64,000 nucleotides of DNA from assembly GCF_036320965.1 (NCBI RefSeq), contig NC_092248.1, positions 26,020,320-26,084,319 of the forward strand, written 5' to 3'. The notes beneath the pieces were generated by a model. It was not told the origin of the DNA and ran no database searches. It saw only the letters and a program-made list of their open reading frames with translations. Below, one piece after another: positions 49,218 to 62,228 of this stretch. The translations under genes and the position numbers were made by a program. This stretch comes from Panulirus ornatus (lineage: Eukaryota; Arthropoda; Malacostraca; Decapoda; Palinuridae). Position 1 is the first letter of the stretch, and the number at the start of each line of letters is the position of its first letter.

Positions 49218-51857
49218 TATCCCTGGGGATAGGGGAGAAGAAATACTTCCCACTCATTCCCTATGTGTCGTAGAAGGCGGCTAAAGGGGACGTGGGCGGG
49301 GAGCTAGAATACCTCCTCTCCTTGTATTTTAACTTTCTAAAAGGGGCAAACAGAAGAAGGAGTCACGCGGGGAGTGCTCATCCTCCTCGAAGGCTCAGAC
49401 TGGGGTGTCTAAATGTGTGTGGAAGTAACCAAGATGAGAAAAAAGTAGAGATAGGTAGTATGTTTGAGGAAAGGAACCTGGATGTTTTGCTTCTGAGTGA
49501 AACGAAGCTCAAGGGTAAAGGGGAGGATTTGTTTGGAATGTATTAGGAGTAAAGTCAGGGATTAATTAGAAGACGAAAACAAGGGAAGGAGGAGCAGTAC
49601 TCCCTGAAACAGGAGTGGTTAGATTATGTGGTAGAGTGTAAGAAAGTAAATTCTAGATTGATACGGATAAAACTGAAAGTGGATGGAGATAGATGGGTCA
49701 TTATTGGTGCATATACATCTGGGCATGAGAAGAAAGATCATGAGACGCAAGTGTTTTGGGACCAGCTGAGTAACAGTGTTAGTAGTTCTCATGCACGAGA
49801 CCGACTTATAGCGATGGGTGATTTGAATGCAAAGGTAAGTAATATGGCAGTTGAGGTAATAATTGGTGCACATGGGGAGTTCAGTGTTGTAAATGGAAAT
49901 AGGAAAGTGCTTGTAGATTTATGTGCTGAAAAAGGACTGGTGATTGGAAATATCTGGTTTAAGAAGAGAGATATACAAAGATATACGTACGTAAGTAGGA
50001 GACATGGCCAGAGAGCGTTATTTGATTACGTGTTACTTGATAGGCGCGCGAAAGAGAGACTTTTGGATGTTAATATACTGAGAGGTGCAACTGGAGTGCA
50101 ACGAAAGTGAAGATTTGTAAAAGTTTTCAGAAAAGAAGAGAGAATGTTGGGGTGAAGAGAGTGGTGAGAGTAAGTGAGCTTGGGAAGGAGACTTGTGTGA
50201 GGAAGTACCAGGAGATCCTGAGTACAGAATGGAATAAGATGAGAACAAAGGAGGTAAGGGGAGTGGGGAGGAATGGGATGTACTTAGGGAAGCAGTGATG
50301 GCTTGCGCAAAAGATGCTTATGGCAAGAGAAGCGTGGGAGGAAGGCAGATTAGAAAGGGTAGTGAATGGTGGGATGAAAAAGTAAGATTATTAGTGAAAG
50401 AGAAGAGAGAGGCATTTGGACGATTTTTACAGGGAAATAATGCAAATGACTGGGAGATGAATAAAAGAAAGAGGCAGGAGGTCAAGAGAAAGGTGCAAGA
50501 GGTGAAAAAGAGGGCAAATGAGAGCTGGGGCGAGAGAGTATCATTAAATTTTAGGGAGAATAAAAATATGTTTTAGAAGGAGGTAAATAAAGTGCGTATG
50601 ACAAGGGAACAAATGGGAACATCAGTGAAGGGGGCAAATGAGGAGGTAATAACAAGTAGTGATGATGTGAGAAGGAGATGGAGTGAGTATTTTGAAGGTT
50701 AGTTAAATGTGTTTGGTGATAGAGTGGCAGATATAGGGTGTTTTGTGTCGAGATGGTGTGCAGAGTGAGAGGGTTAGGGAGAATGATTTGGTAAACAGAG
50801 AAGAGGTAGTAAAAGCTTTGCGGAAGATGAAAGCCGGCAAGGCAGTGGGTTTGGATGGTATTGCAGTGGAAATAATTAAAAAAGAGGGTGACTGTTTTGT
50901 TGACTGCTTGGTAAAGTTATTCAATGTATGTATGACTCATGGTAGGGTGCCTGAGGATTGGCGAAATGCTTGCGTAGTGCCATTGTACAAAGGCAAAGGG
51001 GATAAAAGTGAATGCTCAAATTACAGAGATATAAGTTTGTTGAGTATTCCTGGTAAATTATATGGGAGGGTATTGATTGAGAGGGTGAGGGCATGTACAC
51101 AGCATCAGATTGGGGAAGAGCAGTGTGGTTTCAGAAGTGGTAAAGGATGTGTGGATCAGGTGTTTGCTTTGAAGAATGTATGTGAGAAATACTTAGAAAA
51201 GCAAATGGATTTGTATGTAGCATTTATGGATCTGGAGGAGGCATATGATAGAGTTGATAGAGATGCTCAGTGGAAGGTATTAAGAATACCTTGGTGTGGA
51301 AGGCATGTTGTTAGAAGCAGAGAAAAGTTTTTATCGAGGATGTAAGGCATGTGTACATGTAGGAAAAGAGGAAAGTGACTGGTTCTCAGTGAATGTTGGT
51401 TTGCGGCAGGGGCGCGTGATGTCTCCATGGCTGTTTAATTTGCTTAGGATGGGGTTGTTAGGGAGGTGAATGCAAGGGTTTTAGAAAAAAGGGCAATTAT
51501 GAAGTCTGTTGTGGATGAGAGAGCTTTGGAAGTGAGTCAGTTATGGTTCGCTGTTGATACAGCGCTGGTGGCTGATTCGTGTGAGAAACTGCAGAGGCTG
51601 GTGACTGAGTTTGGTAAAGGGTGTGAAAGAAGAAAGCTGAGAGTAAATGTGAATAAGAGCAAGGTTATTAGGTACAGTAGGGTTGAGGGACAAGTCAACT
51701 GGGATGTAAGTTTGAATGGAGAAAAACTGGAGGAAGTGAAGTGTTTTAGATATCTGGGAGTGGATTTGGCAGCGAATGGATCCATGGAAGCGGAAGTGAA
51801 TCATAGGGTGGGGGAGGGGGGCGAAAGTTCTGGGCACGTTGAAGAATGTGTGGAAGA
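49218..51857 (+). mobile_element. RTE-like retrotransposon, 5'-complete, 3'-truncated
   Basis: 5' head ATCCCTGGGGATAGGGGAGA, ORF beginning RLRLGCLNVCGSNQDEKK, endonuclease NLDVLLLSETKLKGKGE and [15 protein letters not shown], linker, RT ([35 protein letters not shown]). The catalytic box reads FAVDTAL, so it is inactive. Frame breaks near 49540, 50100, 50290, 50575, 50700, 51290 and 51440. It stops abruptly in the KNVWK region where minisatellite C begins. Confidence 0.9.
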
Positions 51858-54800
51858 GTAATGGAAGTGTCTTCGCTGCATGATGGCCAGAGCAGTGGAC
51901 ATGTCCTCGTTACATGATGGCCAGAGCAGTGGACGTGTCGTCACTGCATGATGGCCAGAGCAGTGGACATGTCGTCACTGCATGAAGGCCAGAGCACTGG
52001 AAGTGTCGTTGCATGAAGGCCATAGCAATGGACGTGTCGTCACTGCATGATGGCCAGAGCAGTGGACGTGTCGTAGCTGCACGATGGCCAGAGTAGTGGA
52101 CATGTCCACGTTACATGATGGCTAGAGCAGTGAAGGTGTTGTCACTGCATGAGCATTGGAAGTGTCGTCTCTGCATGAAGGCCAGAGCAGTGGATATGTC
52201 TTCGTTACATGATGGCCAGAGCAGTTGATCTGTCGTCACTGCATGATGGGCAAAGCAGTGGACGTTTCATCACTAAATGATGGCCAAAGCAGTAGACGAA
52301 TGGTCGCTGCATGATATCCAAGGTAGTCGACGTGTCGTTGCTGCATGATGGCCAGAGCAGTTGACGTGTCGATGCTGCATGATTGCCAAGTCAGCGGACG
52401 TGTCGTCGCTGCATGATGTTCAGAACAGTGAACGTGTCGTCACTGCATAACGATCAGAGAAGTAGCCGAGTGGTCGCTGCAAGATAGGCAGATCAGTGAC
52501 CGTGTCAATTGCTGGATGATGGCCAAAGCAATGAACGTATCGTCGCTGCATGATGGCCAGAGCAGTGGACGTGTCGTCGCTGCATGATATCCAGAGCAGT
52601 GGAAATGTCGTCGCTGCATGATGGCCAGAGCATTGTACGTGTCGTAGCTGGATGATGGCTAAAGAAATGGAAGTGTCGTCGTCTCATGATGGCCAGAGCA
52701 GTGGAGGTGTCGTCCCTGCATGATGGCCAGAGCATTGTACGTGTCGTAGCTGGATGATAGATAAAGAAATGAAAGTGTCGTCGTCTCATGATGGCCAGAG
52801 CAGTGGACGTGCCGTTGTTGCATGATGGCCAGAGCAGTGGAGGTGTCGTCCCTGCATGATGGCCAGAGCAGTGGACGTGTCGTCACTGCATGATGGCCAG
52901 AGCAGTGGACGTGTCGTCGCTGCATGAAGGCCAGAGCATTGGAAGTGTCGTCACTGCATGAAGGCCAGAGCAGTGGACGTGTCGTTGCTGCACAATGGCT
53001 AGAGCAGTGGACATGTTCTCGTTACATGATGGCCAGAGCAGTGGACGTGTCGTCATTGCATGATGGCCAGAGCAGTGGAGGTGCCATCACTGCATGATGG
53101 CCAGAACAGTGGAGGTGTCGTCACTGCATGATATCCAGAGCAGTGTAGGTGTCGCTGATGCATGATGGCCAGACCAGTGGACGTGTCGTCATGCATGATG
53201 GCCAGAACAGTGGAGGTGCCGTCACTGCATGATATGCGGAGCAGTGTAGGTGTCGTTGCTGCATCATGGCCAGAGCAGTGGACGTGTCCTCGCTGGATGA
53301 TGGCCAGAGCAATGGACGTGTCGTCGCTGCATGATGGCCAGAGCAGTGGACGTGTCCTCGTTGCATGATGGCCAGAGCAGTAGACGAATCGTCGCTGCAT
53401 GATGGTCAAGGTGTGGAATTGTCGTTGCTGCATTATGGCCAAGACAGTGGGCGTGTCGTTGTTGCATGATGGCTAGAGGAGTGGTGTCATCGCTGCACGA
53501 TGGCCGGGACAGTGGACATGTCGTCGCTGTATGATGGTCAAAGCAGCGGACGTGTCGTCGTTGTATGTTGGCCAGAACAGTGGACGTGTCGTCACCGCAT
53601 GATGGTCACACCAATGGACGTGTCTTCGTTACATGATGGCCAGAGCAGTGGAGGTGTCGTCGCTGCATGATAGCTAAGGTAGTTAACGCGTCGTTGCTGC
53701 ATGATTGCCAAGGTATTGGGCATGTCGTCACTGCATAATGATTGAGAATTGGACGTGTCGTCGAACATGACGGCCAGATTAGTGGAAGTGTCGTCGGTGC
53801 ATGAATGGCCAGAGCAGTCGACGTGTCATCGCTGCATGATGGCAAGAGCATTGAACGTGTCGTCGCTGCATGATGGCTAGAGCAGTGGACGTGTCGTTCC
53901 TACATGATGGCCAGAGTAGTGGACGTTCCATCACTGCATGATGGCCAAGGTAGTGGACTTGTCGTTGCTGCATGATGGCCAAAACAGTGGGCGTGTCATC
54001 TCTAAATGATGCCAACAGCAGTGAACATGTCGTCACTGCACAATGACCAGAGAAGTAACCATGTCGTCGCTGCATGACGGCTAGAGCAGTAGACGAATCG
54101 TCGCTGCATGATGGCCGAGGTAGTGGAATTGTCGTTGCAGCATAATGGCCAGAGCAGTGGACGTGTCATTGCTGCATGATGGCCAGAACAGTGTACGTGT
54201 CGTCGCTGCATGATGGCCAGAGCAGTGGATGAAGGTCGCTGCATGATGGCCAGAGCAGCAGACAAATCGTCGCTGAATGATGGCCAAGGTAGTGGACGTG
54301 TCGTTGCTGCATGATGGCCAGAGCAGTGGATGTGTCGTCGATGCATGATGGCCAGAGCAATGGAAGTGTCTTTGCTGAATGATGGCTAGAGTCGTGGAAG
54401 TGTCGTCGCTGCATGATGACCAGAGCTGTGTAGGTGTCGTCGCTGCATGATGGCCTGAGCAGTGGACGTGTCGTCGCTACATGATGGCCAGAGTAGTGTA
54501 GGTGGCAGTGCTGGATGTTGGCCAGAGCAGTGGAGGTGTCGTTGCTCCATGATGGCCTGAGCAGTGGAGGCGTCGTCACTGCATGATGGCCAGAGTAGTG
54601 TAGGTGTCGTCGCTGCATGTTGGCCAAAGCAGTGTAGGTGTCGTTGCTGTATGATGGCCAGAACAGTGGAGGTGTCGTCACTGCATGATATCCGGAGCAG
54701 TGTAGGTGTCGTTGCTGCATGATGGCCAAAGCGGTGGACGTGTCGTCGCTGCATGATGGCCAGAGCAGCGGACGTGTCGTCGTTGCATGTTGGCAAGAGC

Positions 54801-56735
54801 AGTGGACGTGTCCTCGCTCTATGATGGCTGGGGCAGTGGAGATGTCGTCACTGCACGATGGCCAAAGCAGCGGACGTGTCGTTACTACATAATGGCCAGA
54901 GCAGTGGAGGTGTCATCACTGCATGATTGCTAAGGTAGTTAACGTGCCGTTGCTGCATGATGACCAGGGTATTGGACATGTCGTTACTACATGATGGTTA
55001 GAGAAGTGGACGTTTCGTTGCTGCATGATGGCCAGAATAGTATACGTGTCGTCGCTACATGATGGCTAGAGCAGTGGAGTTGGCGTCACTGCATGATAGC
55101 CAAAGCAGTGGTCGTAGCGTCACTGCATGATGACCAGATCAGTGGACTTGTCGTCGCAGCATGATGGCCAGAGCACTGAAAGTATCGTCGCTGCATAATG
55201 ACCAGAGCAGTGGAAGAAAGTCGCTGCATGATGGCCAAGGTAGTGGACGTGTCATTGCTGCATGATGGCCAGAGCAGTGGACGTGTCGTTGATGCATGAT
55301 GGCCAGAGCATTGGAAGTGTCGTCGTTGTATGATGACCAGAGCAGTGGACGTGTCAGTCACTGCATGATGGCCAGAACCGTGGACGTATCGTCAGTGCAT
55401 GATGGCCAGAGCACTGAACGTGTTGTAACTGCATCATGACCAGAGCAGTGGATCTGTCGTCGCTGCATGATGTCCTGAGCAATGGAAATATCTTTGCTGA
55501 ATGATGGCCAGAGTAGTAGAAGTGTCGTCGTTGCACAATGACCAGAGCAGTGGACGTGTTGTCACTGCATGATGGCCAAAGCAGGAGACGTGTCGTCACT
55601 GCATGATAGTCAGAGCATTAGACGTGTCGTCACTACATGATAGCCAGAGCAGTGGAGGTGTCCTCGCTGCATGATGGCCAAAGCAGGAGACGTGTCATCG
55701 CTGCATGATGGCCAAAGCAGTGTACACGTCGACGTTGCATGATGGCCCAAGCAGTGGAAGTGTCGTCGTGTCATGATGGCCAAAGCACTTTACATGACAT
55801 CGCTGCGTGATGGCCAGAGCAGTAGAAGTGTCGTTGCTGCATGAAGGCCAGAGCAGTGGAGGTGTCGTCACTGCATGATGGCCAGAGTAGTGGATGTGTC
55901 GTCGTTGCATGATGGCCAGAGCATTGGACGTGATCTCGCTGGATGATGACCAGAGCAGTGGACGTGTCGTCGCTGAATGATGGCCAGATCATTGGATGAG
56001 TCGTCGCTCTATGGTGGCCAGAGCAGTGGACGTGTCGTCGCTGAATGATGACCAGAGCAGTGGATGCGTTGTCGCTCCATGATGGCCAGAGCAGTGAACG
56101 TGTCGTCGTTGCAGGATGGCCAGAGCAGTGGACGTGTCTTCGCTGCATGATGGCCAGATCAGTGGAGGTGTCGTCACTGCATGATGGCCAGAGTAGTGGA
56201 GGTGTCGTCGCTGCATGATGGGCAGAGCAGTGGACGTGTCTTCGTTGCATGATGGCCAGAGCAGAGGGCGTGTCGTTGTAGCATGATGACCAAAGCCGTG
56301 AACGTGTCGTCGTTGCATGATGGCTAGAGTAGAGGAGGTGTTGTCGCTTCATGATGGCCAAGGTAGATGACGTGTCGTTGCTGCATGATGGCCAGGCTAT
56401 TGGATATGTCGTTACTGCATGATGGTTAGAGAAGTGGACGTATCGTCGATCATGTTGACCAGAGCAGTGGACGTGTCGTCGCTATATGATGGCCAGAGTA
56501 GTGGACACATCGTCGTTGCATGAGCGGCCAGAGCAGTGGACGTGTCGTCGCTGCATGATGGCCAGAGCAGTGGACGTGGCGGTGCTGCATGATGGCCAGA
56601 GCAGTGGACATGTCATTACTGCATGGCCATAGTTGTGAAGGTGTCGTAACTGCATGATGACCAGAGTAGTGAAGGTGTCGTCACTGCATGATGACCAGAG
56701 TAGTTACGGTGTCGTCATTGCATGATGACCACGCA
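51858..56735. repeat. Minisatellite C, 34-bp units, about 143 copies
   Basis: The unit is CATGATGGCCAGAGCAGTGG plus ACGTGTCGTCGCTG, with many single-base variants and some short indels. Same family and orientation as 17075-17240. It runs directly into Gypsy integrase sequence on the right. All ORFs inside are repeat artefacts. Confidence 0.95.
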
Positions 56736-57900
56736 TAGGACTCAAGTACCACCAGCATCATCATCATCATCATCATCAGCAGCAGCACTACGAGACTTAT
56801 GGAAATACGAGACATCCTGGCTACTGATGAAGGTCTGCATCACGGATCATCACACATCATCCCTGCTCCACCTCCCAATGACCTGTCCAGCCGTCCTGAC
56901 TCACACCGAGGTACTGAGGCCACAAAGCGCCGCGCCCGGTGTGCTGGCCTGGCATCACGAGTGACATGGTGAACAACGTGCGAGATGCACGTGTTGCATG
57001 CCACATCTTCCAGCCATCATCTCAGGAGCCATCGCTGATGTGTGACCCATCGTCCCCCATCCCGACCTTTCCAGGACGTCTCTGCTGACCTGTTCTCTCA
57101 CACAAGAAAGGACTTTCTGCTGTACGTCTGTCTGGATGACCGGCCACACGTTGGTCAGTACAGAAGAAACGTCACATCAAGCACCATCACCATCAAGCTT
57201 CTCCGTAGCTTCTTCCTTAATGTGAGCGAACGTGTCCGTCTGCGCACGGACGGTGCACCTCAGTTCTCCAGCTCCGAATGTCGTGCCTTTCTCAAGCGTT
57301 GAGGCGTGACTCACCACGTCTCATGACAGCATTACCCGTAAGCCAACGGTCATGCTCAGGCCTGGGTGAAGCACCTCATCATCAAGACCACTAGTAATGG
57401 CTGCCTGGAGGATGAAGACTTCCACCAACGACTGATGGAGATACGCAACACCCGCCGCCCAGACGGCCGGTCACCCACTCACATCCTGGGTCAGCCGCTG
57501 CTGCTGCGTACAGCCAGTCCAGCACACCGCCGCTCCCGAGTGGCAGGACGAGTGTAAAGTGATGCAGGACAGCTCACACGGCAGCAATGGGTAGAAAAGT
57601 ACTAATGACAGCACCGCTCGCTCACTGCCCCCTCTCTAGCTTGGTGAACCGGTCTGCATACAAGATCCCCTCATGAAGCGGTGGGACATAGCAGGGACAA
57701 CCGTGAGAATCGGGACCACGACATTAAGCTCCCCAGTGGTACAAGTGCTGGCGTAATCGCCGTTTCCTAAGGCCACATTACACTCCCCTCACCGTCACCT
57801 TGCCAATCAACACTATCGTCCCGCCCATCTTGTCTTCACACACCAACACATCACCAAGACGCACCTACCGCAAATCTAAGTCCAGTTCGGACTCTTCCAT
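56736..57900 (+). pseudogene. Ty3/Gypsy-type integrase and pol C-terminus, decayed
   Basis: Short CAT/CAG repeats (56754-56785) precede a zinc-finger-like stretch (DSHRGTEATKRRAR, then VCWPGITSDMVNNVRD in another frame). The integrase core follows: RPFQDVSADLF (first Asp), RLRTDGAPQFSSSEC (second Asp), then HYP, stop, ANGHAQAW where the catalytic Glu is replaced by Gln. The C-terminal reading LGEPVCIQDPLMKRWD and a WRNRRFL-like end at about 57770 match the close of Gypsy pol. Stops near 57300, 57330 and 57345 and frame changes make it non-functional. The GAGGGAGA at about 57901 could be a polypurine tract, with an LTR after it. Confidence 0.82.
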
Positions 57901-58450
57901 GAGGGAGATGATTGGACTTTACGTTATGTATTCCTATTAATCACATTATGTGTCATGTATCCCTTAAACATAATGTTAATACATAATGTATTACGCTCGT
58001 CTCCCTCATGTACTGAACGAGCGTCATGCACTCTGTCAGCAGAAGCCATATGTTCTCGAGCTCCTTTGTGCATCACTCCTAATCTTACTTGTGTATCTTG
58101 TATGTTTATAGATAAACTCAGTGTCAGGTCTTGAACAGTGTCTCTGTTTCACTATTCCTACAACACAAATGTAGATTCACATATAGACAAGATATAGAAA
58201 GACAAGTTTTTCACGTCCTTCTAAATTTGTTAATACTTTCCCGTCGTTTCTTTCATTTTTATAATTCTCTCTATATCTTAGTTAAGGTCCGGCCTTGATG
58301 TGGACTTTTGTCTGCGACTTCAACATAAAAAGTGATGCACAAAGGAGCGTGTTTACTGCTCGAGAACACATGGCTTCTGCAGACAGAGTGCATGACGCTC
58401 GTTCAACACATGAGGGAGACGAACGTAATACATTATATATCAACATTACA
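57901..58450. repeat. LTR-like region with a large inverted repeat
   Basis: Arms of about 105 bases (57979-58085 and complement of 58327-58445) share CTCCCTCATG, GAACGAGCGTCATGCACTCT, AGAAGCCAT and CTCCTTTGTGCATCACT with few changes, and a loop of about 240 bases. The loop contains the TTAAGG-CCGGCCTTGA-GGACTTTTGTC segment also seen at 17435-17495. Confidence 0.75.
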
Positions 58451-59046
58451 ATTAGGAAGACATGATACAGTATGATGCATATAAACCTTCTCCAAGTCTC
58501 ACATCTTCACTAGCTTCATTCTTTCACCATTCTCCAGAATGATGGACAAACAAGATGGTAATAGAATTAAAGAAGCTGAACTACAATAAAATGTTAAGGG
58601 CTACACAGCTGTCCATTTTGGAGGAGAAAAGAGAAAGAGATAACTTCTGACATCATTTGGATGAGACGGACAGTAAATATTTCTTTTCAAAGTGCAGGAC
58701 CAAAGTTACTACGATCAGACATATTGAAACAGGCTAATCAGGAAGGATATAATGAAACACTAGGGTCGTGGAAAGTCAGAAAAGTCTGAACAAGATGGTG
58801 AAATCCAACAGCTTCCAAAGATTTAAAAGTCTTGATGGAAGAGAGAGTACCAAAGGTAAGGCCACTTTGGTGTAAGACTCCCTCCTCAAACTTAGGTAAT
58901 TCATTATTTGAGTTTAGAGCTAAAGTTACATATTGTACTCAGCCCAGTGATTACCTTAGCCTGAACTGTAATATAATTCATAAATGTTTTGGGTGTTCTC
59001 GTGGTAGAAAAATTTTAAACAAATCAGAAAAAATGATAGCAATTAC
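58451..59046 (-). other. Intron downstream of exon A
   Basis: Mostly unique-looking AT-rich DNA. 58840-59000 contains a faint match on the plus strand to a mobile-element-like ORF, but nothing recognised. Confidence 0.5.
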
Positions 59047-59249
59047 CTTCTTATGCTTGAGCAACAATTCCACTGCTTCTTCAAAATATGCAATATCAAA
59101 TTCTTCTAAAACTTTTGGTAGATCATCATAACCCAGGTAAGCCAGTGCAAGGGAAGCAAAGCCTCGAGAAGCCAGTTGAGCAGAACGATACTCTATCAAG
59201 CCACCAGCTGTGCCAAACATGTCCACCACTCCAGGGAAGGGACCATCAC
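59047..59249 (-). CDS. Acyl-CoA thioesterase (ACOT/BAAT family), internal exon A
   Basis: This family hydrolyses fatty acyl-CoA to free acid and CoA, or transfers the acyl group to amino acids. The exon encodes the start of the alpha/beta-hydrolase domain: [16 protein letters not shown], then [19 protein letters not shown], then [15 protein letters not shown]. From memory these match the FPG-DxFG, EYRA, GFA-LALAY and EYFEEA stretches of animal ACOTs. The 5' end follows an AG acceptor (59251-59250). The 3' end is AAG followed by GTAATT at 59046. The exon is 203 bases: it completes a phase-1 codon and ends in phase 0, matching exon B. The N-terminal thioesterase/BAAT domain and start codon are not in the window and should lie to the right. 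The exon is flanked by unique-looking intron sequence. Subfamily (peroxisomal, cytosolic or mitochondrial) cannot be told from this part. Confidence 0.9.
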
Positions 59250-59715
59250 CTATAAATGTATTTCATATTGCTAAATCATTCCTATGCTATTTAGACATAT
59301 AAATGTATAGTATAGATCGATTAATGTAATCATTTCCTGTTAAGAGCACGCTCAAGGAACTGTATTAAAATCCAATCTTTGTTATTGATGTGAGAAGACG
59401 TAATCATGGTAATGATCTGAAACAAACATGGGATAACATATGATCTAAATCATTCCCATAATAACGAAATGGAACAACTTTGGGAGTAATTATGAAGTAC
59501 ATCTTTATTTTGGTTATGAGAATTACGAAATTTGCTGAGCTGTGTTGTTCATAATAGCAAAATTGCTAAAAGGATGAGCATGCTTTATCGTAACAAATAC
59601 AGACAAATGCCTACTACCCACGCACTGTGGATAATAGGAGACATGTATATGAAAATATAAGATCATCAACTTCTCACAAAATGTACAAACATTATAAATT
59701 CTACACAGTTTTAAA
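59250..59715 (-). other. Intron upstream of exon A
   Basis: Unique-looking AT-rich sequence. No N-terminal ACOT exon is seen here. Confidence 0.5.
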
Positions 59716-60595
59716 TCTCTCCTAATACTTCCTCATACAAGTCTCCTTTCCAAGCCCACTTACTCTCACCACTCTCTTCTCCCCAACATTCTCAATATTT
59801 TTCAGAAAAACGCTACCCTCAAACCTACTGAACGTATTAACCTTGCTTTTATTCACATTTAGTCTCAACTTTCTTCTTTCACATATTTTACCAAACTCAG
59901 TCACCAACTTCTGCAGTTTCTCACGCGAATCAGCCACCAGTGCTGTATCATCAGCGAACAACAACTGACTCACTTCCCATACTTGCCCCTCTCTCCAAAA
60001 CTCTTGCATTCACCTCCCTAACCACCCCATCCATAAGCGAATTAAACAACCATAGAGACATCAGGCACCCATGCCACAAACCGACATTCACTGGGAACCA
60101 ATCACTTTCCTCTCTTTCTACTCGTATATATGCCTTGCAACCTTGGTAAAAACTTTTCACTACTTCTAGCAACTTATCTCCCACACCATATACTCTTAAT
60201 ACGTTCCACAAAGCATCTCCATCAACCCTATCATATGCCTTCTCCAGATCCATAAATGCTACATACAAATCCATTTGCCTTTCTACGTATTTCTCACATA
60301 CATTCTTCAAAGCAGACACCTGATCCACACACCTCTACCACTTCTGAAACCACACTGCTCTTCCCCAATCTGATGCTCTGTACATGCCTTTACCCTCTTA
60401 ATCAATATCCTTCCAAATAATTCCCAAGGAATACTCAATTAACTTATACCTCTGTAATTTGAGCACTCACTTTTATTCCCTTTGCCTTTGTTCAATTGCA
60501 CTATGCATGCATTTCGCCAACCCTCAGGCACCTCACCATGAGCCATACATGCATTAGATATCCTTACCAACCAGTCAACGACACAGTCACCTATG
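59716..60595 (-). mobile_element. RTE-like retrotransposon, diverged RT fragment
   Basis: On the minus strand [52 protein letters not shown] and [11 protein letters not shown], then a jump at about 59810 to VVRVSGLGKETCMRKY, which lies upstream of the RT in a normal copy. Strongly rearranged. Confidence 0.82.
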
Positions 60596-61140
60596 CTATG
60601 ATTTCCCAGGAATTCTCAACAAACTTATACCTCTGTAATTTGAACACTCACCTTTATCCCCTTTGCCTTTGTACAATGGCACTATGGATGCATTCTGCCA
60701 GTCCTCAGGCACTTCGCCATGAACCATACATACATTAGATATGATTACCATCCAGTCAACAACACAGTCACTCCCATTTTTTAATAAATTCAACTACAAT
60801 ACCATCCAAACCCGCCGCCTTGCCGGCTTTCATTTTCCACAAAACTTTCACTACCTCTTCTCTGTTTACCAAACCATTCTCCCTAACCCTCTCACTTCTC
60901 ACACCACCTCGACCACAACACCCTACATCTGCCACTCTATCATCAAAGATATGCAATAAAGATTCAAAATACTCACTCCATCTCCTTTTCACATCACCAC
61001 TACTTATCATTCCTTCCCCATTAACACCGTTCACCGATCTTCCCATTTGTTCTTTTGTCTTACGCACTTTATTTACCTCCTTCCAAACATCTTTTTATTC
61101 TCCCTAAAATTTAATGATACTCTCTCACCCCAAATCTCAT
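60596..61140 (-). mobile_element. RTE-like retrotransposon, RT fragment (left arm of an inverted repeat)
   Basis: [18 protein letters not shown], then [38 protein letters not shown] and [13 protein letters not shown]. The part 60596-60790 is base-for-base the complement of 61599-61794. Confidence 0.85.
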
Positions 61141-62228
61141 TAGAGAGGCGTTTGGACAATTTTTGCAATGAAGTTAGTGCGAATGACTGGGAGATGTATA
61201 AAAGAAAAAGGAAGGAGGTCAAGAGAAAGGTGCAAGAGGTGAAAAAGAGGGCAAATGAGAGTTGGGGCGAAAGAGTATCATTAAATTTTAGGGAAAATAT
61301 AAAGATGTTTTGGAAGGAGGTAAATAAAGTGCGTAAGAGAAGAGAACGAACGGGAACATCGATGAAGGGGGCTAATGGGGAGGTAATAACAATTAGTGGT
61401 GAAGTAAGAATGAGATGGAGTATTTTGAAGGTTTGTTGAATGTGTTTAATGATAGAGTGGCAGATATAGATGTTTTGGTCAAGGCGGTGTGCGAAGTGAG
61501 AGGGTCAGGGAGAATGGTTTCTGAACAGAGAAGAGGCAGTGAAAGCATTGAGAAAGATGAAAGCCGGCAAGACGGCGGGTTTGGATAGTATTGCAGTGGA
61601 ATTTATTAAAAAATGGGAGTGACTGTGTTGTTGACTGGATGGTAATCATATCTAATGTATGTATGGTTCATGGCGAAGTGCCTGAGGACTGGCAGAATGC
61701 ATCCATAGTGCCATTGTACAAAGGCAAAGGGGATAAAGGTGAGTGTTCAAATTACAGAGGTATAAGTTTGTTGAGAATTCCTGGGAAATCATATGGAATG
61801 GTATTGACTGAAAGGGTAAAGGCATGTACAGAGCATCAGACTGGGGGAGAGGAGTGAGGTTTCAGAAGTGGTAGAGGATGTGTGGATCAGGTGTTTGCTT
61901 TGAAGAATGTATGTGAAAAATACTTGGAAAAAAGCTGGATTTGCATGTAGCATTTATGGATCTGGAGAAGGCATATGATAGAATTGATAGAAATGCTTTG
62001 TGGAAGGTATTAAGAGTATATGGTGTGGGAGGTAAGTTGCTAGAAGCAGTGAAAAGTTTGTATCAAGGATGTAAGGCATGTGTACGAGAAGTAAAAGAGG
62101 AGTGATTTTTTCCCAGTGAATGTCGGTTTGCGGCAGGGATGCGTGATGTCTCCGTGGTTGTTCAATTTGTTTATGGAAGGGGTGGGTAGGGAGGTGAATG
62201 CAAGAGTTTTGGAGAGAGGGGCAAGTAT
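61141..62228 (+). mobile_element. RTE-like retrotransposon, RT fragment (right arm)
   Basis: It starts in the linker ([19 protein letters not shown]) and has RT motifs with several breaks. The [13 protein letters not shown] arm is identical to the left copy. It ends in GASI at a new tandem repeat at 62229, so the 3' end is missing. Confidence 0.85.

Noticed and set aside
51858..56735. CRISPR-like array of about 34-bp repeats
   Set aside because: Units are directly adjacent with no unique spacers, in a eukaryotic sequence; it is a minisatellite.
57042..57557. Integrase-like ORFs as a domesticated host gene
   Set aside because: Stops, frame changes and loss of the catalytic Glu, plus Gypsy pol context on both sides, indicate a dead element.
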